A DNA stretch of 5,467 nucleotides from Verrucomicrobiota bacterium (lineage in GTDB: Bacteria > Verrucomicrobiota > Verrucomicrobiia > Opitutales > Opitutaceae). Positions 1 to 5,467 of this stretch are shown one piece after another. Made by a program: the position numbers and the translations under genes. The notes under the pieces were generated by a model. It searched no databases, was not told the origin of the DNA, and worked only from the letters and a program-made list of their open reading frames with translations. The stretch lies in the NCBI GenBank assembly GCA_023410155.1, contig JAEYQF010000185.1, positions 1 to 5,467 on the forward strand. Reading direction: 5' to 3'. Each line of letters opens with the position of its first letter. Position 1 is the stretch's first letter.

Positions 1-679
1 GCCCAAGGGAGATCCCAACCATCAGGAGCGTGAAGGCGCCCCAGTGGTTATGATAGATGAAGGAGGAGAAGAAATATTTCTGCGGTGATTCGCTGAGACC
101 GAAGAAAAGGCCGGTCGAACCGGAAAGTTTCTGCAGCGTGCCGAAGATCGCGAGCAGCAGAGCGTTGAGCGCGAGCACCAGCAGTAAGCGACGCAGCGCG
201 AAACGGTGGCGCACGAAGAGCACCAAGTTGAAGCAGGAGAGATAGACGCCGTTAAAGAACAGCAGCGCCTCCAGCGACCGGTCGGGCCGGGCGGAACTCG
301 GGAGGAATGCATGGCGCGGCTCTCCGCGCGTATAGAACGTCGACGCATCAAACGTGAGTTCGCGAAAGCTCGGATTGAACAGACTGGCGATCACCAATGC
401 GTCGAAGAGAAATAGCGGCCAGAGCCAGCGAAAGGGTCGGGGAATCCGCCTCTCATTTTCTCCGGTCGCGCGGCGACGAAGCGCCACCCCGGTGATGAGG
501 ATGCCGACGCCAGCAAGCACATCGACGGCGAGCCGCGACCAGCCCACGTTTCCACCGAAGGCCCAGGCGCTGAAGACGACGAGTCCGGCCACGTGCCACA
601 GCGTGATCGTCTCCATCAGACCCAACGGCGGGCGGGAAGCAGGGGAGTCTGCAGAGGGGTAGGTAGAATCGATCGTCAC
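1..679 (-). CDS. O-antigen ligase/polymerase-type membrane protein, N-terminal part
   Basis: An open frame without stops runs from a GTG at 679 off the left edge, giving 226 residues plus one base. It is the N-terminal part of a multi-pass inner-membrane protein of the O-antigen ligase/polymerase superfamily (WaaL/Wzy-type), which joins lipid-linked glycan to an acceptor or polymerises repeat units in the periplasm. Membrane segments are visible at about 24-42, 48-67, 85-101, 137-156 and 163-182, with a sixth beginning near 213. The signature is ALLLAIFGTLQKLSG at 173-187 followed by a short loop and FIYHNHWGAF at 207-216, matching the family pattern of a helix ending in LQ, then F-x-N-x-N/H-hydrophobic. 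The main periplasmic loop and catalytic residues of the C-terminal half lie outside. GTG is preferred because it forms a 4-base GTGA overlap like the other junctions; the first internal ATG (616) would remove 21 mostly polar residues. Ligase versus polymerase cannot be decided. Confidence 0.8.
   Translation of the reverse strand, partial: MTIDSTYPSADSPASRPPLGLMETITLWHVAGLVVFSAWAFGGNVGWSRLAVDVLAGVGILITGVALRRRATGENERRIPRPFRWLWPLFLFDALVIASLFNPSFRELTFDASTFYTRGEPRHAFLPSSARPDRSLEALLFFNGVYLSCFNLVLFVRHRFALRRLLLVLALNALLLAIFGTLQKLSGSTGLFFGLSESPQKYFFSSFIYHNHWGAFTLLMVGISLG
676..679 (-). promoter_or_regulatory. GTGA stop/start overlap setting the GTG start of the ligase/polymerase gene
   Basis: Read on the minus strand, the stop TGA of the third GT4 gene shares bases with a GTG that opens the frame of the downstream membrane protein. 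The bases upstream (ATCCTCAC) contain no AGGAG-like site, so initiation most likely relies on ribosomes terminating on the GT4 gene. The same 4-base geometry, with ATG, is seen at 4831-4834, 3104-3107 and 1806-1809. Confidence 0.7.
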
Positions 680-1809
680 GTGAGGATCGCCGTGGGGGTG
701 GACCGCAACTCACCGTAGAACGCGCCAAGAGTTCGAGCGGTGACCTGCCAGGAGAAGTCGCGCACGACGAGCCTGGCGGCATTCGCTCCGTATTCAGATA
801 GTTGATGCGCCGGTCGGGCTGCGACCGCCCGGAGCGCGTCACCGTAGTTGGCCCAGGGCACGCACCATCCAGCGGATTCTCGCTCGAGGAATCGCCACGG
901 CGTGCCATCGGTCACGAGCGGAGGCACGCTGTGGGCCATTGCCTCGGCGACGACCAACCCGAAGTTCTCGTTGTGGGACGGAAGGAGAAAGAGCGAGGCG
1001 ATGGCGTAGGGAGGGGGACGATTCTCTCCGCTAAAGACGCGCACGCGACCGGATCCGGAGCAGCGGTGCACGTAGCTCTCGAGTTGGTCGACGCTGTATT
1101 CCTGTGGCATGCCCACGAGGAGCAGAATCCAATCCTCCGGCGCGGTCGCGAGCCAAAGGTCGATGAGTTCGATCACCCGCTTTTTGCGATGGAAGCGAGA
1201 GTAGAATAGCGCCGTGCGGTGTTGTTTCACCGCAGGACAAAGCCGATGCCAATAAGCACGGCTTTCTTCGACTTCGCGCGTCGTTGGCGAAGTGACGCCA
1301 TTGGGGGCGACACAAATCGGCTGTTCGAAACCCAGTGCACGAATCTCGTCGCGCTCCTCCGGGCTGGTGGCGTGCCAGCCTGCCGCACGTTTGAGCGCGT
1401 GCGGATGCAGCAGGCGTTCTGCAATCACTTTCTGGATACGGCGGTGACGCCATGCCCAGTGACTCATCATGCCGCGAGGGGAAATCACGTGCGGACGGCG
1501 GAGACGCGCGGCCACGACGTCCGCGTGATGGAGCGCGCGCAACCAGAGCCCATGACTGTGGAGGATGTCGGGTGAGAATTGCGTGAGCGCCTGTGGCAGT
1601 CCCGGAGCGAGACAAAGGGATTCCGGCCAGCCGCGCGGTCCGGTGTGGACCGGACACGACGTGTGCTCATCGATCGAAGCGGGCACAGCGCCGGTGGTGA
1701 ACAACGTGACCTCATGTTCCGCGCTCTGCGCTTGGGCGAGCCGCGGCACGGACACACTTGGCCCGCCGTGGCGGGTCTCCAAGCTGGGGACGATCTGCGC
1801 GACTTTCAT
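676..1809 (-). CDS. GT4 family glycosyltransferase
   Basis: A complete 377-residue GT-B, family-4 glycosyltransferase. MKVAQIVPSLETRHGGP at 1-17 is the first strand plus glycine-rich loop. ILHSHGLW at 82-89 and ISPRGMMSHWAWRHRR at 109-124 match a GT4 subgroup common in capsule and O-antigen clusters (consensus HGLW followed by SPRGML and WALRHRR). ATSPEE at 147-152 and APNGV at 168-172 close the N-terminal half. The donor site has YSRFHRKKR at 203-211 with Arg205 and Lys210, and E281 and E289 as the E-x7-E motif in NENFGLVVAEAM. All expected active-site positions are present. The start overlaps the stop of the GT-C gene (ATGA) and the stop overlaps the GTG start of the last gene (GTGA), so it is embedded in a translationally coupled chain. 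It presumably adds one sugar of the repeat unit; donor and linkage are not predictable here. Confidence 0.93.
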   Translation of the reverse strand: MKVAQIVPSLETRHGGPSVSVPRLAQAQSAEHEVTLFTTGAVPASIDEHTSCPVHTGPRGWPESLCLAPGLPQALTQFSPDILHSHGLWLRALHHADVVAARLRRPHVISPRGMMSHWAWRHRRIQKVIAERLLHPHALKRAAGWHATSPEERDEIRALGFEQPICVAPNGVTSPTTREVEESRAYWHRLCPAVKQHRTALFYSRFHRKKRVIELIDLWLATAPEDWILLLVGMPQEYSVDQLESYVHRCSGSGRVRVFSGENRPPPYAIASLFLLPSHNENFGLVVAEAMAHSVPPLVTDGTPWRFLERESAGWCVPWANYGDALRAVAARPAHQLSEYGANAARLVVRDFSWQVTARTLGAFYGELRSTPTAILT

Positions 1810-3107
1810 CCAAAGCGCACCCAGCCGTAGGCCTGCGCGTGGGTGGTGATAAGGGTCAGCGATGACTGAATCGCCGTGAGCGCCAAAAAGGGCAGCCGGC
1901 GAACGGGGGTGGATGGATTGGCTCGGAGGACCAACGCCAGCCAACAGATCAGAAAGACCAAGGTCGTTGGTTCGAAGTAACGGTGAAAGATGAGTCGATT
2001 CGCACAGGTCGTAGCTGCCCACGCCGCGAACGCCATACACCAAAGTTCCGCTGTTGGCCGGGCCGCGTGCTCTGAGAGGCGCCGGGCGAGCGCGCCGAAG
2101 AGGCCAAATCCGAACGGCACGCACACTAGGAAGAGCAAGGAAACCGAGCCGAACACGGGTAGCCGCGCTGCCAGGTTCCACCAGTAACCGCCCCAGTGAC
2201 CGGTCTCGAAGTTGGGAGCACTGTTTCCAAGGACAACAAGCGCCAGGCCAGCCAGCATCAACCCGCGAACGAGAGGCGACCGCAGGTCGTTTCGCAGTTC
2301 CTCTCTCGTGCAGAGGGCCGCATAGAATGGCGCACCCAAGGTGAGCAGAACGAGTGCGAGGTAGAGCAGCGAGGTGACCGTGATCCCGTTCGTCGCATAT
2401 TGCTCTGCGCGCCAGATCGGCGGAACTAGACCGCGCCATGCGGCTATGAGAACCCCGAGCGGCACGATGGGCAGAAGCCAAGCAGCAAGGCGCGCACTTC
2501 GGCGGGGTTTCCCGCGATCGCGCCAGATGCTCCAAAGGGCCGGCGCGGTGATCCAGATCGCGGTTTGCCGCACCGTCACGGCCAGTGCGGTGGCGACCGC
2601 TGCGGTCCAGTGAGATCTCACCTGCGATTGGAAAAATAGAGCGGCCAATGCGATCGAGACGAAGAGAAGAGCGGCATTGTCAGTGACCACGAAGCCGGAC
2701 GACTTGACGAAGAAATTGCTCAGAGTGAGCGGGGCCAAAGCCCACAGGGCGTGGGGATGTCCGCTGGAACGGAGGACTCGCCACCCCACCGCGAGCACGC
2801 CGGCACTGACCAGCCAGGTCAGACTCCGTAGTTTCCATACTTCCGCCCCGGTAATCTGGGAGACGCCCGCCAAGAGATACGGGTAGCCAGGTGCCGTGGC
2901 GGAGCGGCTGTCGGCAACCAGATCAAGCGACGGCCATTTGCCCCGGAGTTGTTCCACTGCAGGCAGGTAGTAGGCTGCTTCGTCGGCCGAGAGGTTGGAG
3001 CTGTGGCCCGACCAAATGAGCGGGGTGCCAAGGATCGCGAAACCAAAAAACCACGGCAGGAACTCGCGCCAACGCACGATTCCTTTGCGGGACGAGTCGA
3101 TGGTCAT
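1806..3107 (-). CDS. Multi-pass membrane GT-C glycosyltransferase, ALG10/DIE2-like
   Basis: A 433-residue very hydrophobic protein with roughly ten membrane segments. I read it as a GT-C glycosyltransferase using a polyprenyl-phosphate-linked sugar and acting on the outer face of the inner membrane. After the first membrane segment (about 16-33) comes an acidic pair Asp42-Glu43 in SADEAAYYLP, the place of the GT-C catalytic Asp/Glu. Further matches, in the same order as I remember for eukaryotic ALG10, are TAPGYPYLLAGV at 71-82, LRSL at 93-96, TD at 142-143, RQT at 180-182, WRG at 224-226 and RYF at 376-378. Length is close to ALG10 (about 470). The start at 3107 is chosen over upstream in-frame ATGs (from 3590) because it gives an ATGA overlap with the acetyltransferase; the extension would cover that gene almost entirely and is not hydrophobic. 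Membrane protein: certain. GT-C: likely. ALG10 relation: from remembered motifs, not a search. Confidence 0.8.
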   Translation of the reverse strand: MTIDSSRKGIVRWREFLPWFFGFAILGTPLIWSGHSSNLSADEAAYYLPAVEQLRGKWPSLDLVADSRSATAPGYPYLLAGVSQITGAEVWKLRSLTWLVSAGVLAVGWRVLRSSGHPHALWALAPLTLSNFFVKSSGFVVTDNAALLFVSIALAALFFQSQVRSHWTAAVATALAVTVRQTAIWITAPALWSIWRDRGKPRRSARLAAWLLPIVPLGVLIAAWRGLVPPIWRAEQYATNGITVTSLLYLALVLLTLGAPFYAALCTREELRNDLRSPLVRGLMLAGLALVVLGNSAPNFETGHWGGYWWNLAARLPVFGSVSLLFLVCVPFGFGLFGALARRLSEHAARPTAELWCMAFAAWAATTCANRLIFHRYFEPTTLVFLICWLALVLRANPSTPVRRLPFLALTAIQSSLTLITTHAQAYGWVRFG

Positions 3108-3667
3108 TGCGGCCCGACGCGATCCTTGATCGCACGGCAAGGCTGGCCCACGCAGACCTTTCGTGCTGGCAAATCGCGCACGACGACCGAACGTGCGCCC
3201 ACCACGGTGAGTTCGCCGATGCGCACGCCGGGGCCGACGAACACATCCGCCCCAACCCAGGCGTTCTCGCCGACCACGATTGGAGCCGTGACGAGCGGCA
3301 TATCCCAGCGATTGAAGTCGTGCGTGCCGGCGCAGAGGTGGACATTTTGGCTGATGTTCGCGCCTCGTTCCAACGTGATGTGGCCTAGGTTGTAGATCAT
3401 GACGTTCCGCCCGACCATCGAGCGCGGGGCTAGCGTGAGGCGCCATGGATACACGACGCGCACGGTCGGAAACACCACTACTTGGGACGGCAGCGGGATG
3501 TTTGCGCCGAACCATTTCAGCAGGCGCGCGCGAAACGTATGAACCGGACGCGGACTCCAGCGGAAGATCGTCGCTTGAACGAAGGCCCATAAGAAACGCA
3601 GCAGCACTTCGCGGCGCGGATCTGGAGTTACGCAGCCTTGACCAAGATACGGAGGTTCGTGCGACAT
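3104..3667 (-). CDS. WcaF-type hexapeptide-repeat O-acetyltransferase
   Basis: A 187-residue left-handed beta-helix acyltransferase, of the family annotated as putative colanic acid biosynthesis acetyltransferase WcaF. It would transfer acetyl from acetyl-CoA to a sugar hydroxyl of the polysaccharide or its precursor. The N-terminal region (about 18-55, FLWAFVQATIF and RARLLKWFGANI) is the helical lead-in typical of WcaF. VVYPWRLTL at 71-79 and YNLGHITL at 92-99 follow, then ISQNVHLCAGTHDF at 105-118 with the presumed catalytic base His116. PLVTAPIVVGENAWVGADVFVGPGV at about 124-148 carries the imperfect hexapeptide repeats, and VCVGQPCRAIK at 171-181 is the usual closing segment. The ATG is the first possible in-frame start, because an in-frame TAG (end of the GT4 gene) lies 10 codons upstream. 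No ribosome binding site is seen. The stop overlaps the next start as ATGA. The acetylated sugar is unknown. Confidence 0.92.
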   Translation of the reverse strand: MSHEPPYLGQGCVTPDPRREVLLRFLWAFVQATIFRWSPRPVHTFRARLLKWFGANIPLPSQVVVFPTVRVVYPWRLTLAPRSMVGRNVMIYNLGHITLERGANISQNVHLCAGTHDFNRWDMPLVTAPIVVGENAWVGADVFVGPGVRIGELTVVGARSVVVRDLPARKVCVGQPCRAIKDRVGPQ

Positions 3668-3697
3668 GCGGAAGCGATTACGGCGGAGAGAAGCCAG
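3668..3697 (-). other. 30-base spacer, only non-overlapping junction in the run
   Basis: This is the only sequence in the window not inside a gene. On the minus strand it is ten sense codons with no stop, in frame with both the GT4 gene before it (ending TAG) and the acetyltransferase after it. It is pyrimidine-rich (contains CTTCTCTCC), has no purine-rich ribosome binding site, no recognisable promoter and no hairpin with a T-run. Confidence 0.75.
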
Positions 3698-4834
3698 CTA
3701 CTTCAATCGTGAAAACTCCTCAAGGAGTCGGTCTGCCATTCGCGGGAAGTCATAACGCTGCACTTCGGCTTTCGCCTTCGTGGCGAGAGACTCACGGAGT
3801 GCATGATCCTTTATCAATGCAGCAAGCGTGCCCGCCAGCTTCTGTGCCGCATCCGGACCGCGATGATCGAACACCGCCCCGTTGTAGTCGGGTTTCACAA
3901 AGTCCTTGAAGCATGACAGCGCGGACACGACCGGCACGGCCCCGGCGGCCATCGCCTCGGCGACGGCCACGCCAAAAGTTTCTCCGCGTTCTGCGAGGCT
4001 CGGGTAGCAGAAGAGATCGATTTCGCGATAGCGCCGGGCAAGCGCTTCAGCGTCAAACGCGGCCGGCAAGATGTCGAAACGATCACTCGGTAGGGCGCGC
4101 TCGAGGAGATGTCGCAGTTTAGCGAGGAATTCCGGTCCTGAGCCGCCGCGGGAAATCTCTGACGGCCCGCTGATGACGAGCCGCCACGGCGGCAGATCCG
4201 ATTGGTTCGCGAGCAAGCCAGCCGCCGCAGCCAGGAGATCCAGGCCCTTCTCCTCGTGCAGGCGGCCCACATAGCCCAGCGTCACTGGTGCGTCCTCGGC
4301 GGCAGACCGAGGGACGTCGAGCTGTGTGCAGGCGATTGGATAGCCGACAACAACGCTGTGTCGCGCGAGCTTCGGGTTCTCGCGTTGAATCGCCTCGGCG
4401 ACCGGCGAACTGACCGCGAGCACATGATCGATGTTACGGTAGAAACGATATTGTCCTTTCGGCGAGCGTCCGGTCATCACCGCGATCCGTCCAGCGCGCT
4501 TGCGTATCCAACCCAGCAATACGGGGAGCGTGATGCAGTTGACGATCGTCAAGTCAGCGGCGGGCAGGCGACGCCACACCCGCCAACTCCAGCGCGCATC
4601 CCGCCAGAGATTTCGGCGAAGACTGGCGGTGTGATCGAACCCCGGCAGCCGGATATGGCGCACGCCGGCGATTGTCTCGTGGTCGGGCCATTCCTGCCAC
4701 GATCGGGAGATCACGGTGACCTCGTGTCCGCGAGCGGCGAACTCACGGGCAAGTCCGTGCCATGATTTCTCCGTGGCGCCTCCGGCTGCCGGGGGCATGG
4801 GGAGAAAGAAACCCATGACGATCGTGATCCTCAT
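3698..4834 (-). CDS. GT4 family glycosyltransferase
   Basis: A complete 378-residue GT-B glycosyltransferase of the usual length for family GT4, predicted to be cytosolic or membrane-associated and to add one sugar to a lipid-linked oligosaccharide. The start MRITIVMGFF is the first beta strand of the N-terminal Rossmann fold, followed by the glycine-rich acceptor-side loop GGATEK at 18-23 and ARGHEVTVISR at 34-44. The C-terminal domain has YVGRLHEEKG at 188-197 with the donor-phosphate residues Arg191 and Lys196, then E285 and E293 as the E-x7-E motif in GETFGVAVAEAM. The ATG overlaps the stop of the upstream GT4 gene in ATGA, which supports this start; no purine-rich ribosome binding site precedes it. 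The gene ends with TAG, 30 bases before the acetyltransferase and in the same frame. No signal peptide is seen. Donor and acceptor are unknown. Confidence 0.93.
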   Translation of the reverse strand: MRITIVMGFFLPMPPAAGGATEKSWHGLAREFAARGHEVTVISRSWQEWPDHETIAGVRHIRLPGFDHTASLRRNLWRDARWSWRVWRRLPAADLTIVNCITLPVLLGWIRKRAGRIAVMTGRSPKGQYRFYRNIDHVLAVSSPVAEAIQRENPKLARHSVVVGYPIACTQLDVPRSAAEDAPVTLGYVGRLHEEKGLDLLAAAAGLLANQSDLPPWRLVISGPSEISRGGSGPEFLAKLRHLLERALPSDRFDILPAAFDAEALARRYREIDLFCYPSLAERGETFGVAVAEAMAAGAVPVVSALSCFKDFVKPDYNGAVFDHRGPDAAQKLAGTLAALIKDHALRESLATKAKAEVQRYDFPRMADRLLEEFSRLK

Positions 4835-5467
4835 GGCGTCACACGTGGATGAACGAAGGCGAGCGCCTGAAGCAAGCCGGTCGTGCTTGCGGCGTAGGTG
4901 TATCCAGAGATCCGTGACGCAACATGGGGCTTCATGGCGTCGAGATCGGCCTCGCAGGCCCGAGCCAACGCATCCCTCAAGCCGTTGAAATCATCGGCGG
5001 AGAAAACCCATCCCGATTGCCCGTCAGTCACTAAATCGCGCTGACATCCGACTCGATCGCTCACGAGGCAGGGGCGTGCCATGTGCATGGCTTCGTTGAT
5101 CGCGAGGCCCCAGGTTTCATAGAGGCCACGGGAGGGTAGCGCGAAAACATCGGCCATGAGATAGCGCGATGGCATTTCGCTTTGATTGGCGAACGGAAGA
5201 AAATGAACACGTCCCCGCGGCGCGCTTTGTGCGATCGTCTTCAGCTGGTCGCGCTCCTCACCGTCGCCCACAAAAACGAGCGCGGTTTTCGGGCGATTGA
5301 GCGCGAGGAAGGCCTGCAGTAGTTCGCGCGGCTGTTTTGCAGGGACCCATTTGCCGGCGAAAAGGAAAACGCGGGTCTCGGCATCAAGGCCAAGTTGTTG
5401 GCGCAATTGCGCGGCCTCCCGGATCGTGGGTTCGTCCCTTGGGTTGAAGCGCGAGTCGTCCACTGCG
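4831..5467 (-). CDS. GT4 glycosyltransferase, C-terminal part (5' end outside window)
   Basis: This is the donor-binding C-terminal half of a GT-B fold, family-4 (retaining) glycosyltransferase, which would move a sugar from a nucleotide-sugar donor to a growing lipid-linked glycan in the cytoplasm. About 211 residues are visible. The first ones (AVDDSRFNP) match the linker that normally follows the N-terminal Rossmann domain, so the GTG at 5463 is an internal Val codon and roughly 150-200 residues lie beyond the right edge. In visible-residue numbering, GKWVPAK at 38-44 is the phosphate-binding segment (Lys39 where Arg is more usual, Lys44 conserved). VGDGEE at 66-71 follows. E117 and E125 form the E-x7-E motif in YETWGLAINEAM. 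The end overlaps the next GT4 gene by 4 bases (ATGA). Sugar and linkage cannot be read from sequence. The family call is firm; the specific role is inferred from context. Confidence 0.9.
   Translation of the reverse strand, partial: AVDDSRFNPRDEPTIREAAQLRQQLGLDAETRVFLFAGKWVPAKQPRELLQAFLALNRPKTALVFVGDGEERDQLKTIAQSAPRGRVHFLPFANQSEMPSRYLMADVFALPSRGLYETWGLAINEAMHMARPCLVSDRVGCQRDLVTDGQSGWVFSADDFNGLRDALARACEADLDAMKPHVASRISGYTYAASTTGLLQALAFVHPRVTP

Noticed and set aside
676..683. TCACGTGA palindrome as a transcription-factor site.
   Set aside because: It lies inside an operon at a stop/start overlap and is formed by GTGA meeting a preceding TCAC (Leu-Thr codons). No promoter elements surround it.
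453..908. 151-codon minus-strand frame across the junction of the third GT4 and the ligase/polymerase gene; similar frames at 1031-1657 and 3895-4272.
   Set aside because: They lie in alternative frames of genes with clear family motifs and have low-complexity, Arg- and Ser-rich composition.
1810..2535. 242-residue in-frame N-terminal extension of the third GT4, from an ATG at 2535.
   Set aside because: It runs across the GT-C gene in another frame, and MKVAQIVPSL at 1809 is the natural first strand of a GT4 fold with an ATGA overlap.
3108..3590. 161-residue in-frame N-terminal extension of the GT-C protein, from an ATG at 3590.
   Set aside because: It would overlap almost the whole acetyltransferase gene in another frame, is arginine- and proline-rich rather than membrane-like, and ignores the ATGA junction at 3104-3107 that fits the rest of the operon.
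4202..4765. 187-codon plus-strand open frame opposite the second GT4 gene; similar ones at 3445-3909, 2949-3395 and 802-1209.
   Set aside because: These are antisense shadows of GC-rich genes with recognisable domains. Their products are rich in Arg, Pro and Ser, lack any motif I recognise and have no arrangement as an operon.
1..5467. Search for tRNA, rRNA, CRISPR repeats, transposase or insertion-sequence ends, riboswitches and intrinsic terminators.
   Set aside because: None seen. Nearly every base is inside a minus-strand protein gene and no regularly spaced repeats or hairpin-plus-T-run were found by eye.

Overview
The window is one compact gene run from a bacterial surface- or exo-polysaccharide locus. 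All six genes lie on the minus strand and cover almost every base. The sequence is GC-rich (about 60 percent by eye), with GC-biased third codon positions. This, the lack of recognisable AGGAG-type ribosome binding sites, and the gene content suggest a Gram-negative, capsule- or O-antigen-producing bacterium. The sequence of the ligase/polymerase-type protein reminds me of Verrucomicrobiota (Opitutales), but that is a weak guess from memory. No marker gene settles it.

In transcription order (right to left) the genes are: (1) the C-terminal part of a GT4 glycosyltransferase, 5467-4831, cut by the right edge; (2) a complete GT4 glycosyltransferase, 4834-3698; (3) a WcaF-type hexapeptide-repeat O-acetyltransferase, 3667-3104; (4) a multi-pass membrane protein, 3107-1806, with ALG10/DIE2-like GT-C motifs; (5) a third GT4 glycosyltransferase, 1809-676; (6) the N-terminal 226 residues of an O-antigen ligase/polymerase-type membrane protein, 679-1, which starts at GTG and is cut by the left edge. 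Four of the five junctions are 4-base ATGA or GTGA stop/start overlaps. The fifth is a 30-base gap. This is a single operon with probable translational coupling. No promoter, terminator, RNA gene, mobile element or CRISPR array is visible.

Taken together, the three GT4 enzymes would add sugars from nucleotide-sugar donors to a lipid-linked oligosaccharide on the cytoplasmic face. The acetyltransferase would decorate it. The GT-C protein would add a sugar from a polyprenyl-phosphate donor on the periplasmic face, and the last protein would polymerise the repeat unit or ligate it to an acceptor. An initiating phospho-sugar transferase, a flippase, an export machinery and nucleotide-sugar synthesis genes are not in the window and presumably lie outside it. 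The most unusual component is the ALG10-like GT-C protein, because that family is best known from the eukaryotic N-glycosylation pathway.
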